DNA of 64,000 nucleotides from Candidatus Rokuibacteriota bacterium (GTDB taxonomy: Bacteria; Methylomirabilota; Methylomirabilia; Rokubacteriales; CSP1-6): assembly GCA_003220225.1 (NCBI GenBank), contig QHRU01000060.1:61423-125422 (forward strand), read 5' to 3'. This document shows, in pieces, positions 44,328 through 53,123 of the stretch. The notes beneath the pieces were generated by a model. The model did no database searches. It was not told the DNA's origin and worked only from the letters and a program-made list of their open reading frames with translations. Numbering within the stretch: position 1 is the stretch's first letter; the number at the start of each line of letters is the position of its first letter. A program made the translations under genes and the position numbers.

Positions 44328-47096
44328 CTACGACGCGATGGTGGGCGCGGCGGTCTCGGCGCCGCGCAGGTCGCCGGGCAGCGGGTGCGCCTTGCCTCCG
44401 AACAGCCGCAGCAGCACCGGCAGCACGATCAGCGCGGCGACGAGCGACGCGAACATCCCCAGCGTCAGCATGAGCCCGAGGCCGTAGATGCCGCGATGGG
44501 CGGCCAGCATGAGGCTGCCGAAGCCCACGATCGTGGTGAGCCCGTTGACGAACACCGCCATCACGGTCGAGCGCGCCACCAGCGGGCCGGCGTGGTCGCG
44601 CCCCTCCATGAACCGCATGACGATGTTGAGGCCGAACTCCGCGGCAGCGCCGAGGATCAGCGGGATCCCGAAGACGTTGCCGAGGTTGAGCTTGACGTCG
44701 AACAGCCACATGAGGCCGGCCGTCCACGTCATGCCGAGCGCCAGCGGGGCCAGCGCGAGCACGGTCTCGCGCAGGCGCCGGAGCATCAGGAACGTCAGCA
44801 CGCTCACCAGCACGATCGCGTACACCGTGCCCTGCTTGTACGCTCGCTCCATGAGACGGATCGCCTCGTAGGTGATGACAGGGGTGCCCGTCACGTCGGC
44901 GTCCACCGTTCGTAAATCGTTCACGAACCGGGTGGCGCCGTCGCGATCCCAGATGTCCACGCCCGGGTGGATCTGCAGCAGGAAGCTCCCACGATCGCTG
45001 ATGAACTTGCGCCGGATCTCGGGCGGCACATCGGCGAGCCCGACCGCGCGTGGGTTCAGGTTCGCCTGCAGCCGCTGGAACGACGTGACGAAGTCCCGAT
45101 AGACCTGGCGCTGCAGGAAGGCGAGGGCCGGCTCGCTCACCGTGCGATCGGTCTGTCGCAGGCGCACCACCAGCTGCGCGATGTCGTCGCGCAGCGAGGC
45201 CAGTCGCCGCTGCGTGTCGCCCGGCGGCGCCTCGCCGGCGGCGATGTCGAAGCGCCGCTTGAGGGTCTCGAGGGCGGTGAGCAGCCGGTCGATGTCCACG
45301 GACTGGGGCCGCGTCACCCGCACCGGCGCCACGATCGGCGCGAAGTCGCGGATGATCTTCTGCTTCTCGGGCTGATCGTCGGGGATGAGGAGCAGCGCGG
45401 AGTCGACCTCGGAGACGCTGCCGAGCGCGCGGAACGCGTGCTGCTTGCGCCTGAGCTCGTCGAGGCTGGAGGCGCTCGACAGCGCGGCGAAGCCGGAGCG
45501 GCCGGAGGTGGCGAGGATCTTCTTCTCCCAGGCGACCGACTCGGTGCCCTCCGCCTGGAGGTTGAGCAGGTTGAAGTCGAAGCGGACCTGGCCGAAGCCG
45601 TAGACGGAGACGGCGGCGAGGAGGGCGGCGGCGGCCAGCACCGTCTTGGGATGGCTGGTGATCCAGTCCACGAACGGGACGTGGACGCGCTCCAGGCGGA
45701 TCGCGCGCGGAATGGTCACGCCGACGCGATCGAGGTGCCGGCGGTCCACGAGCATGAGCATGGCGGGGAAGACGAACATCATCGCGACCCATGACAGGAG
45801 CAGCGCGCTCCCCGCGATGAAGCCGAGCTCCTGAAGCCCGCGGAAGTCCGTGAGGATGAGGACGTAGAACGTGGCGGCGGCGGTGATCGCGCTCAGCAGC
45901 ATGCCCGGCCCGCTGCGCATGGCCGTGATCTCGATCGCCTCACGCAGGTTGCGCCCGAGGAACAGCTCCTCCTCGTAGCGGAACAGATAGTAGATGCCGT
46001 AGTCGATGCCGATGCCGATCACGATCGGGATGAACATCACCGAGAACAGCGAGAGGTGGCCGACCACCAGCGTGGCCACCGCGATCGACCAGCAGAGGCT
46101 CATGGCGAGCACGATCAGCATGAGGATCGGCTTGCCCACCCGCCAGAAGGCGAGCAGGAGCAGGCCCAGCGTGAGCGCAAAGGCCAGCAGGGTCGCGCGC
46201 TCGCTGTCGCGGAAGGCCGCCACCATCTCGTCGCTGGCCAGCGCCGGCTTGCCGGTCACGCCCACCTCGACGTCGGGGAACTCCGAGCGCAGCGCCGCGA
46301 CGGTCGCGCGCACGCCCTCGATCGCCTCGCGGTCGCCCGTGAAGCTGCCGCGGACGCTCGTCGGCTCGGCCAGGATGAACAGCAAGCGCTGGTCGTCCGA
46401 GAGGAAGTAGCCGGCGCCCTCGCTGCTCTCGCCTCCGACGGAGAAGAGGCCGCCCCACGGCGAGCGGTACGGCGTCGGGCGATCCAGGCGCCCGGCGATC
46501 TGCGTCACCACGTCGTTGACGAAGCGCAGGTCGAGCGACCCCTTCGAGGCGCCGGGGCCGGTGTCGAGGCCGAGGTCGAGGAGGCCGGTCACGAAGGCCT
46601 GGGCGATGGAGGTCGCGATGCCGTCCACGAGCTGGTCGAGGGTGGGCCGGTCCGCGAACTTCTCCATGAACTCCTGGTAGTCGAAGACGCGCTCGCGGAT
46701 CTCCTTGAGCCGATCGGTGGAGAGGTAGAGGAGCGCCCGGCCCTCGAATTGCTTGGGGTCGATCCGGTAGTTGAGGTGGTCGAGCGGCACCCGGTTCGCG
46801 CGCAGCTCGCGCACCAGGCGGTTCGCATAGATGGTCGCCTCGGGCAACGACGGCGCCTGGACGGCGAGGACCAAGTCGTCGAGCTGGCCGAACTCCCGGT
46901 CGAACTCGACGTACCGCTCGATGTACCGCTTGCCCTGCGGCAGCAGCGCGCGGTTGGAGGTCGCGAACTGCAGAAAGGCGAGGGTGTAGAGGACGGACAC
47001 CACCGCCAGCACGGCGGCGACGGCCACCGTCAGGCCCGGCCGCGCGCACGCGAGCCGGATGAGACGGCGCAGGAGGCGCCCGGTTCGGGACGTCAC
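44328..47096 (-). CDS. hpnN: Hopanoid-associated RND/MMPL family transporter
   Basis: A 922-aa inner-membrane exporter with two MMPL halves: TM1 at about 22-44, a periplasmic domain, helices 2-6, then TM7 (about 465-485), a second periplasmic domain and helices 8-12. Residues GIGIDYGIYYLFRYEEE and GAAAEFGLNIVMRFMEG are the paired helix-4-type motifs with charged relay residues. HpnN proteins are needed to move hopanoids to the outer membrane in Rhodopseudomonas. The shc and mla genes upstream on the same strand support this name over other MMPL proteins. Confidence 0.87.
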   Translation of the reverse strand: MTSRTGRLLRRLIRLACARPGLTVAVAAVLAVVSVLYTLAFLQFATSNRALLPQGKRYIERYVEFDREFGQLDDLVLAVQAPSLPEATIYANRLVRELRANRVPLDHLNYRIDPKQFEGRALLYLSTDRLKEIRERVFDYQEFMEKFADRPTLDQLVDGIATSIAQAFVTGLLDLGLDTGPGASKGSLDLRFVNDVVTQIAGRLDRPTPYRSPWGGLFSVGGESSEGAGYFLSDDQRLLFILAEPTSVRGSFTGDREAIEGVRATVAALRSEFPDVEVGVTGKPALASDEMVAAFRDSERATLLAFALTLGLLLLAFWRVGKPILMLIVLAMSLCWSIAVATLVVGHLSLFSVMFIPIVIGIGIDYGIYYLFRYEEELFLGRNLREAIEITAMRSGPGMLLSAITAAATFYVLILTDFRGLQELGFIAGSALLLSWVAMMFVFPAMLMLVDRRHLDRVGVTIPRAIRLERVHVPFVDWITSHPKTVLAAAALLAAVSVYGFGQVRFDFNLLNLQAEGTESVAWEKKILATSGRSGFAALSSASSLDELRRKQHAFRALGSVSEVDSALLLIPDDQPEKQKIIRDFAPIVAPVRVTRPQSVDIDRLLTALETLKRRFDIAAGEAPPGDTQRRLASLRDDIAQLVVRLRQTDRTVSEPALAFLQRQVYRDFVTSFQRLQANLNPRAVGLADVPPEIRRKFISDRGSFLLQIHPGVDIWDRDGATRFVNDLRTVDADVTGTPVITYEAIRLMERAYKQGTVYAIVLVSVLTFLMLRRLRETVLALAPLALGMTWTAGLMWLFDVKLNLGNVFGIPLILGAAAEFGLNIVMRFMEGRDHAGPLVARSTVMAVFVNGLTTIVGFGSLMLAAHRGIYGLGLMLTLGMFASLVAALIVLPVLLRLFGGKAHPLPGDLRGAETAAPTIAS

Positions 47097-47102
47097 GCTG
47101 GA

Positions 47103-48176
47103 CTACTCTTCGCCGGCGATGAACCGCTCGAGCCGCTGGCGCGCGGCGTCGTCCGCCCACTGCTCGGGCGGCGATTTCATGAGGTAGGCCGACGGCGCCA
47201 CGAGGGTGCCCTTCAGCCCGCGATCCAGCGCGAGGCGGCAGCACCGGATGGCGTCGATGACGACGCCGGCGGAGTTCGGCGAGTCCCACACCTCGAGCTT
47301 CAGCTCGACGTTGATGGGCTGGTCGCCGAACGAGCGGCCCTCGAGGCGGATGTGCGCCCACTTGCGGTCCTCGAGCCACGGCACGTAATCGCTGGGACCG
47401 ATGTGGACGGCGTCGGCCGGCAGCTCGTGAGCGAGCTGCGAGCGCACGGCGTCCGTCTTGCTGATCTTCTTGGAGGCGAGCCGCTCGCGCTCGAGCATGT
47501 TGTAGAAGTCGGTGTTGCCGCCGAAGTTGAGCTGGCTCGTCCGCTCCAGGCGCACCCCGCGGTCCATGAAGAGCTTGGCGAGCACGCGGTGCACGATGGT
47601 GGCGCCGAGCTGCGACTTCACGTCGTCGCCCACCATGGGCAGGCCGCGGTCCTCGAACCGGCGGCGCCAGTAGGCCTCGCGCGCGATGAAGACGGGAATG
47701 CAGTTGACGAACGCGCAGCCGGCGTCGAGCACCTGCTCCACGTACCACTTGGTCGCCATCTCGCTGCCCACGGGCAGGAAGTTCACGACGACGTGCGTGT
47801 TCGTCTCGCGCAGGATGCCCGCGATGTCGGCCGTCGGGCCCGGCGCCTTCTTGATCATCTGCCCCAGATAGGTGCCCAGGCCGTCGTGCGTCATCCCGCG
47901 CTGCACGGGCACGCCGAGCGGCGGCACCGCCGCGAACTTCACCGTGTTGTTCGGCGCCTCGAGGATCGCCTCCGAGAGGTCCTTGCCCACCTTGCGCTCG
48001 TCGATGTCGAAGGCGGCGGAGAACTCGATGTCGCCGACGTGGTAGCCCCCGAGGCGCGCATGCATGAGACCGGGGATGAAACCGTCGTCCGGCGCCTGAC
48101 GGTAGTACTGCACACCCTGGATGAGCGACGAAGCGCAGTTGCCGACGCCGATGATCGCGACTCGGACGGATCCCAC
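47103..48176 (-). CDS. ino1: Myo-inositol-1-phosphate synthase
   Basis: Converts glucose 6-phosphate to inositol 1-phosphate with NAD. The 357-aa size matches the actinobacterial and archaeal short forms. [21 protein letters not shown] (about 4-24) is the dinucleotide site; [15 protein letters not shown] and [12 protein letters not shown] are the catalytic-domain signatures with the essential Lys and the substrate loop. GTG start six bases after AGGAGG. A cytidylyltransferase/CDP-alcohol transferase pair lies upstream on the same strand, one gene away, suggesting a shared pathway. Confidence 0.93.
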   Translation of the reverse strand: MGSVRVAIIGVGNCASSLIQGVQYYRQAPDDGFIPGLMHARLGGYHVGDIEFSAAFDIDERKVGKDLSEAILEAPNNTVKFAAVPPLGVPVQRGMTHDGLGTYLGQMIKKAPGPTADIAGILRETNTHVVVNFLPVGSEMATKWYVEQVLDAGCAFVNCIPVFIAREAYWRRRFEDRGLPMVGDDVKSQLGATIVHRVLAKLFMDRGVRLERTSQLNFGGNTDFYNMLERERLASKKISKTDAVRSQLAHELPADAVHIGPSDYVPWLEDRKWAHIRLEGRSFGDQPINVELKLEVWDSPNSAGVVIDAIRCCRLALDRGLKGTLVAPSAYLMKSPPEQWADDAARQRLERFIAGEE

Positions 48177-48290
48177 GATGGCCTCCTGGCTCGGCAGAGT
48201 GGCGCGCTCGCTGCTGCGCGGGGCCGCTGGTGAGCCAGTGTAACACAGGGTCGTGTAGAATCTCGGAGTGCGCGATCCCGGGAGGGTCCC

Positions 48291-49046
48291 GTGAGCGAGT
48301 CGACGACGACGGTGGTGGCGGACGAGATCGAGCGCGCGCTCGGCGGCCTCGACTTCGACGAAGTGAAGAAGACGTACTGGAACCAGAACGAGTTCATCCA
48401 CCTCGAGCGCTGGCTTCCGGCGGCCATCGTCGAGCGCATGGTGGCCGAGGTCGAGCGCGTGCGGCCCGCCGTCCACCGCAATTACATCCCGCGCCACAAG
48501 AAGGGCGGCAGCGTCAGCTACTACACGCTCGTCGAGCAGGCGCCCACCATCCTCGCCCTCTACCGCGCGCCCGCGTTCATCCGCTTCCTGGCGAACGTGA
48601 CGGGCCAGCCGCTGCAGCCGTGTCCCGAGAGCGACCCGCACTCGTGCGCGCTCTACTTCTACACGGAGCCCGGCGATCACATCGGCTTCCACTTCGACAC
48701 GTCCTACTACAAGGGCAGCCGCTACACGGTGCTCGTGGGTCTCATCGAGCGCTCGTCGAGCCGGCTGGTGTGCCAGCTCTTCAAGGACGACCCGGGCGGC
48801 CGCCCGCTCGTCGAGCTCCAGCTCGCCACCCACCCGGGCACGCTGGTGGCCTTCAACGGCGACAAGCTCTGGCACGCGATCACGCCGCTCGGAGAGCACG
48901 AGGAGCGGGTGAGCCTCACGCTCGAGTACGTGACGGACCCGTCGATGAGCGCGGTCAAGCGGCTCTTCTCCAACCTGAAGGACTCGTTCGCCTACTTCGG
49001 CCTCAAGACCGTCTTCGCCGGCCGCGCCCGCACCGTCTCGCGCTGA
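48291..49046 (+). CDS. 2-oxoglutarate/Fe(II)-dependent oxygenase-like protein
   Basis: A 251-aa double-stranded beta-helix oxygenase. The iron-binding HxD is in [15 protein letters not shown] and the distal His in [20 protein letters not shown], whose Arg would bind 2-oxoglutarate. Because the Asp of HxD is present, hydroxylation rather than halogenation is expected, although relatives include carrier-independent halogenases. GTG start, with GGGAGGG just upstream. It is divergent from ino1 (114 bp between starts) and ends in a strong hairpin. Substrate unknown. Confidence 0.82.
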   Translation: MSESTTTVVADEIERALGGLDFDEVKKTYWNQNEFIHLERWLPAAIVERMVAEVERVRPAVHRNYIPRHKKGGSVSYYTLVEQAPTILALYRAPAFIRFLANVTGQPLQPCPESDPHSCALYFYTEPGDHIGFHFDTSYYKGSRYTVLVGLIERSSSRLVCQLFKDDPGGRPLVELQLATHPGTLVAFNGDKLWHAITPLGEHEERVSLTLEYVTDPSMSAVKRLFSNLKDSFAYFGLKTVFAGRARTVSR

Positions 49047-49053
49047 TTAACTC

Positions 49054-49080
49054 GGAGGGGGCCTCCACGGCCCCCTCCGA
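49054..49080 (+). terminator. Strong GC hairpin after the oxygenase gene
   Basis: CGGAGGGGGCC, loop TCCAC, GGCCCCCTCCG: a perfect 11-bp stem eight bases after the stop. A second hairpin, GCGCCGGC-AAA-GCCGGCGC, lies at 49101-49119. The 222-bp space up to the convergent CDP-alcohol transferase holds nothing else that I can identify. Confidence 0.65.
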
Positions 49081-49100
49081 TGCCTCCCCCAGGATCGATT

Positions 49101-49119
49101 GCGCCGGCAAAGCCGGCGC
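49101..49119. terminator. Secondary GC hairpin
   Basis: Perfect 8-bp stem GCGCCGGC/GCCGGCGC with an AAA loop, between convergent genes. It resembles the hairpin inside the 48-bp repeats at 19155-19250, so it may belong to the same repeat family. Confidence 0.5.
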
Positions 49120-49268
49120 TCGTACAGCCCGAGCTTCAGCTCGTCATACTGCGCGCGCCGCCGACGGTCGGATGTGCTCGCGCGAGCGACGGCGTATAGG
49201 CGAGCCGTCCTCGGCGCGCGCGGCGCCCCCGCGCTCGCGGCGTGGCGAGTTACCGCCGCGCGAGATGG

Positions 49269-50411
49269 CTAGCGTCCGCGCAGGAGGACCCAGGCGAAGC
49301 GCGCGACCCAGTACGCGTGCGAGCCGAGCGCCACGAGCACCATCAGCCAGGGCAGCGCCGCCGGCAGCAGCTCGCGCGCGGCGATGAAGAGCACCAGCAT
49401 CACGTAGAAGCCGTCGCGCGAGCCCATGTCCGCCAGGGCGCCTCCGGCGTCCGGCCACCACTTCGCCACCGCCGCGCTGGCCAGAATCCCGACGGCGCCG
49501 AGCACGCCCAGCCAGACGCCCGCGCCCACCGCCGCCTGCGCGCTCACGCCCATGGCGAGGACGACCAGCGCGTGGACCAGGTTGTCGGCGATGACGTCGA
49601 GCCACTCGCCCAGGCGCGACTCCGTGAGCGTGAGCCGCGCGACCTCGCCGTCGGCGTGGTCGAGCACCACCGCCGCCACGTACACGAGCAGGCCGGCCAG
49701 GGCGCTGGCCTGGCTCGCGCGCCAGAAGCACCACACGGCCACGAGCCCCACCAGGAAGCTGGCCACGCTGATCGCGTTCGGCGTCACGCCGAGCCACACC
49801 GCTGCGCGCGTCACGTGGAACGAGAGTCTCCGGTGCAGGACGACGTCGAGCCGCGTGTCGATGGGGCTGCCGAGCGCGGCGTAGAGCCGGGCCTCCGCCT
49901 CCGCGACGCCGCGCGCGTCGCGCGCGAGGACGTACCAGCCCTCGGCGACGGCGCGGACGTCGCGGCTCTTGAGCGCGCGGTCGAGGTCGTCGCCGAGGGG
50001 CGTCCCCTCGGCGAGGGCCGGGGCCAGCGCCGCCGCGAGGGCGGCGTCGGCGACGAGCACGGGCGCGCCCTCGCGCGTGCTGGCCGCGAGCACCGCGCCC
50101 GGGCCGGCCGCGCGGAGCGCGGCCAGCCCGGCCGGCGGGGCCAGCGCGGCGGCCGGCAGGAGCAGCAGCGGCCCCGGCGGCAGACGCGCGCCGGGCTCGA
50201 GCCAGGCGACGGCGGCGCGCGCGCGCGCGGAGGCGGCCACGGCCGCGCCGACCTCGGTGGGGCGCAGCCGCGCCGGCACCGCGACTCGACGGGCGCCGGC
50301 GCGCACGGCGGCGGCGATGACGCGGAACGCGAGCGGCTGGCCGGCGACCGGCGCCAGGGCCGCCGTCAGGTCGTCGGGGGTGGCGAGATAGAGGGCGGCG
50401 TGGTCGATCAC
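49269..50411 (-). CDS. CDP-alcohol phosphatidyltransferase with degenerate N-terminal nucleotidyltransferase-like domain
   Basis: A 380-aa protein. The C-terminal half is a CDP-alcohol phosphotransferase: the full motif DxxDGxxAR(x8)GxxxDxxxD is seen as DHADGEVARLTLTESRLGEW followed by LDVIAD, within about six membrane helices. The N-terminal 190 residues look like a worn nucleotidyltransferase domain (ends LKSRDVRAVAEGWYVLARD). This matches the DIPP synthase half of the inositol system, where the partner makes CDP-inositol. Start GTG overlaps the cytidylyltransferase stop (GTGA). Phosphatidylinositol-type or di-inositol phosphate products are possible. Confidence 0.85.
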   Translation of the reverse strand: MIDHAALYLATPDDLTAALAPVAGQPLAFRVIAAAVRAGARRVAVPARLRPTEVGAAVAASARARAAVAWLEPGARLPPGPLLLLPAAALAPPAGLAALRAAGPGAVLAASTREGAPVLVADAALAAALAPALAEGTPLGDDLDRALKSRDVRAVAEGWYVLARDARGVAEAEARLYAALGSPIDTRLDVVLHRRLSFHVTRAAVWLGVTPNAISVASFLVGLVAVWCFWRASQASALAGLLVYVAAVVLDHADGEVARLTLTESRLGEWLDVIADNLVHALVVLAMGVSAQAAVGAGVWLGVLGAVGILASAAVAKWWPDAGGALADMGSRDGFYVMLVLFIAARELLPAALPWLMVLVALGSHAYWVARFAWVLLRGR

Positions 50412-51148
50412 GCGCCGTCCAGCCGGACGACGTGCGGCAGCACGTCCGCCTCGGCGCGGCGCAGGTCTTCGGCGAAATCGATCTCGGTCCAGCGCAGGCC
50501 GGTGACGTCCACCCAGCCCACGTGGTGCGACGTGACGAGCATGTGCAGCGCGTCCTCGTACTCGTTCATGCCCTGGTTTTCCTCGAGGACGCGCTCGAGG
50601 AAGCGCACGAAGGCCGGCCCGGCCTCGGCACCGCACTTGAAGAAGCCCACACCCTCGCCCACGATGTCCCACGCCTCCGGCACCACCTTCTTGCCGAGCG
50701 CGATCACGCGGTCGCCGCGCGTGTAGAGCTTGACCTCCTCGCCGGTGTCGGCGAAGCCGCGGTCGAGCAGGAGCGCGCTCGGCGCAGGGGCGGCCAGCAG
50801 CCGGCGCAGGAACTCGCGCGGGAACAGCACGTCGGCGTCCATGACCAGCGCCGGCTCGCGCAGGTACTGGCGCGCGGCGTAGAGGGAAAGCACCGAGCCG
50901 CGCGTGTACTCCGGGTTGACCACGTAGTCGATGGCCATGCGTCCCACGCGCTCGCCCGCCAGGGCGCGCACCTGATCCGCGCAGTGCCCCACCACGAGCG
51001 CCGCGCGGCGCACGCCGGCCCACGCCAGCGCGTCGAGCATGCGCGCGAGGATCGGGCGGCCGCCCACGGGCAGCAGCGCCTTGTGGGTCGCGTCCGTGAG
51101 GGGCGCCAGCCGGCGCGCGACGCCGGCGACGAGGATGATCGCGGTCAC
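50408..51148 (-). CDS. Sugar/inositol-phosphate cytidylyltransferase-like nucleotidyltransferase
   Basis: A 246-aa NTP transferase. The N-terminus IILVAGVARRLAPLTDATHK has the usual loop in altered form and Lys22 or so; PALVMDADVLFP supplies the metal-binding Asp, and WTEIDFAEDLRRAE is the C-terminal signature shared by phosphocholine and inositol-1-phosphate cytidylyltransferases. Overlap with the CDP-alcohol transferase gene and the nearby ino1 favour CTP:inositol-1-phosphate activity, but phosphocholine or aminoethylphosphonate cannot be excluded. It starts 11 bp after mlaC. Confidence 0.85.
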   Translation of the reverse strand: MTAIILVAGVARRLAPLTDATHKALLPVGGRPILARMLDALAWAGVRRAALVVGHCADQVRALAGERVGRMAIDYVVNPEYTRGSVLSLYAARQYLREPALVMDADVLFPREFLRRLLAAPAPSALLLDRGFADTGEEVKLYTRGDRVIALGKKVVPEAWDIVGEGVGFFKCGAEAGPAFVRFLERVLEENQGMNEYEDALHMLVTSHHVGWVDVTGLRWTEIDFAEDLRRAEADVLPHVVRLDGA

Positions 51149-51159
51149 CGCTCGCCCGC

Positions 51160-51783
51160 TCAGGCGGGCCGCCCCGAGTCGGCGGACGAGCCCATCTCCT
51201 CCTGCCGTGACTTCATCTTCTTCACCAGCTCGGCGAACGACGAGGTCTGGATGATCTTGTTGAACTGCGTGCGGTAGTTCGACACCAGGCTCACGCCCTC
51301 GATGATGACGTCGTAGACGAGCCAGCGCTCGCCCTTCTTGAGCATCCGGTACTCGATGGGGACGTCGGAGCCCGCTTTGGTGATGAGCTTGCTCAGCACG
51401 GAGGCCTGGTCTCCCTCGATCTTGTCGCTGACGTACTGGATCTTTTCGCCGCCGTAGAGCTCGATCCTGGAGATGTACGAGCGCTCGAGCAGGTCGCCGA
51501 AGAGCTTCACGAACTCGTCGCGCTCGGCCTGCGTGCGCGCCGCCCAGTGCCGGCCCAGCGAGCGTCTGGCCGTCTCGCCGAAGTCGAAGATGTCGTCGGC
51601 GATCTTGCGCGCGGCCACGCGCTTGTCCTTCGGCTTGTCCTTCAGCGTCGGGTCGTCGAGCAGCTTGAGGACACGGTCCACCTGCAGCCTGAGCTGGTCC
51701 GTCGGCGCGCCGGCCCGGGCCGGGGGCGCGGCCAGCAGCAGGGCCAGGCTGAGGACCAGCGTGGTGGTGAGAAGCGATCTCAT
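51160..51783 (-). CDS. mlaC: MlaC/HpnM-like periplasmic lipid-binding protein (Ttg2D family)
   Basis: A 207-aa periplasmic carrier that shuttles phospholipids (or hopanoids, in HpnM) between membranes. Signal peptide ends PPARAG. Family features are RKIADDIFDFGETARRSLGRHW, FVKLFGDLLERSYISRIELY and IEYRMLKKGERWLVYDVIIEGVSLVSNYRTQF, the tail that ends most members. ATG 51783 lies 8 bases after GGGAGG; an earlier ATG at 51810 lacks a site. It ends the mla run; next to hopanoid genes, the HpnM name may also apply. Confidence 0.92.
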   Translation of the reverse strand: MRSLLTTTLVLSLALLLAAPPARAGAPTDQLRLQVDRVLKLLDDPTLKDKPKDKRVAARKIADDIFDFGETARRSLGRHWAARTQAERDEFVKLFGDLLERSYISRIELYGGEKIQYVSDKIEGDQASVLSKLITKAGSDVPIEYRMLKKGERWLVYDVIIEGVSLVSNYRTQFNKIIQTSSFAELVKKMKSRQEEMGSSADSGRPA

Positions 51784-51809
51784 GATCCGGCCTCCCGGTG
51801 ATCTCGGCA

Positions 51810-52250
51810 TCACACCTTGCCGAAGATATATTTCGACAGCAGCTCCTCGAAGTCTACGGGCGCCTCCACCTCGCGGATCTTGCCGCCGGGCGGGATGATC
51901 TTGTCCGAGCCGCCCGGACTGATCCGCACGTACTTCTCGCCGATCAGACCCTTGGTCTTGATCGAGGCGATCGAGTCTTCCTGTAGCTTCACGCCCTCCT
52001 GCACGCGCAGCTTGACGCGCGCCTGGTAGTTGTCGAGGCCGATCGAGTCCACCCGGCCGATCTCCACGCCCGCGATCTCGACCGTCGAGCCGGCCTTCAG
52101 CCCACCCACGGACGGGAAGTCCACCAGCACCACGTAGCCCCGCCCGCCCAGGAATGAGACCCGACCGAGCTGGATAGAAAGATACCCCAGGGCCACGATA
52201 CCCAGCACCATGAAGAGTCCGACTACTATGTTGACCCGTACGCGCTCCAT
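51810..52250 (-). CDS. mlaD: MlaD MCE-domain lipid-transfer protein
   Basis: A 146-aa inner-membrane anchored protein: one transmembrane helix (about 8-26, VVGLFMVLGIVALGYLSIQL) followed by one MCE domain (YVVLVDFPSVGGLKAGSTVEI to GEKYVRISPGG). It forms a hexameric ring under the MlaFE transporter and exchanges phospholipid with MlaC. The start overlaps the mlaF stop by one base. The length is normal for Gram-negative MlaD. Confidence 0.95.
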   Translation of the reverse strand: MERVRVNIVVGLFMVLGIVALGYLSIQLGRVSFLGGRGYVVLVDFPSVGGLKAGSTVEIAGVEIGRVDSIGLDNYQARVKLRVQEGVKLQEDSIASIKTKGLIGEKYVRISPGGSDKIIPPGGKIREVEAPVDFEELLSKYIFGKV

Positions 52251-52984
52251 CAGGTTCCCTCCGGCTCCCCGCGAATGAACTTCTGGACCACCCGGTTCTG
52301 GGACGCCTGCAGCTGGGCCGGTGGTCCCACCTCCACGATACGACCCTCGTGGAGCATGGCGACGCGGTCGGCGATCTCGAAGATCTCCGGGATCTCGTGG
52401 CTGACCATCACGGCCGTGAAGCGGTGGCGACGGTGGAGGTCGAGGATCAGGTGGTGGATCGTGTTGACGAGCACCGGATCGAGACCCGTGGTCGGCTCGT
52501 CGAAGAACACGATCTCGGGCTCGGTCACGAGCGCGCGCGCGATGGCCACGCGCTTGCGCATGCCGCCCGAGACCTCGGCCGGATACTTCTGGCCGACGCC
52601 CTCGAGCCCGACCTGGGCCAGCGCCGAGTCGACCCGCTTGGCGATCTCGGTCTTGGGCAGCCGGACCTTTTCGCGCAGCGGGAAGGCGACGTTGTCGCCG
52701 CAGCGCATCGAGTCGAAGAGCGCCCCGCCCTGGAAGACGACGCCGTAGCGCCGGCGGATCGCGTCGAGCGCCTCGCCGGACAGCCGCGTGATCTCCTGGT
52801 CGTCCACCAGCACGCGGCCGGCGTCGGGCCGCAGCAGGCCGATGAGATGCTTGAGGAAGACGGACTTGCCGCCGCCGCTGCGCCCGATGACCACGGTGAT
52901 CGAGCCCGTCGGGATCTCGAGGTCGATGCCCCGCAGCACGGGCTGCCGGCCGAAGCGCTTGGTCAATCCCTCGACCTTGATCAC
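52250..52984 (-). CDS. mlaF: MlaF ABC transporter ATPase
   Basis: A 244-aa ATPase energising the Mla phospholipid transporter. Walker A GRSGGGKS (34-41), the Q-loop VFQGG, signature VSGGMRKRVAIARAL, Walker B EIVFFDEPTTGLDP, and the H-loop in VMVSHEIPEIFE. The start codon is GTG at 52984, which lies exactly at the end of the first of three 44-bp tandem repeats, so the upstream leader of the gene is entirely repeat DNA. No Shine-Dalgarno motif is visible in that leader. Confidence 0.96.
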   Translation of the reverse strand: MIKVEGLTKRFGRQPVLRGIDLEIPTGSITVVIGRSGGGKSVFLKHLIGLLRPDAGRVLVDDQEITRLSGEALDAIRRRYGVVFQGGALFDSMRCGDNVAFPLREKVRLPKTEIAKRVDSALAQVGLEGVGQKYPAEVSGGMRKRVAIARALVTEPEIVFFDEPTTGLDPVLVNTIHHLILDLHRRHRFTAVMVSHEIPEIFEIADRVAMLHEGRIVEVGPPAQLQASQNRVVQKFIRGEPEGT

Positions 52985-53123
52985 AGGCTCGCCTCGCCGA
53001 CGGCTGCGGCTCGCAAGGCCACGCTCACAGGCTCGCCTCGCCGACGGCTGCGGCTCGCAAGGCCACGCTCACAGGCTCGCCTCGCCGACGGCTGCGGCTC
53101 GCAAGGCCACGCTCACAGGCTCG
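52982..53123. repeat. Three tandem 44-bp repeats inside the mla operon
   Basis: Exact copies at 52982-53025, 53026-53069 and 53070-53113, then 10 bp of a fourth. They fill the whole gap between mlaE and mlaF. Read on the coding strand each copy ends in GCCTGTG, and the last one supplies the GTG of mlaF. Each unit contains a possible short stem (GCGAGCC/GGCTCGC). Confidence 0.95.

Noticed and set aside
48177..48899. Extension of ino1 into an upstream 598-aa frame
   Set aside because: The extra part is antisense to the oxygenase gene; the GTG at 48176 has an AGGAGG site and matches the family N-terminus.
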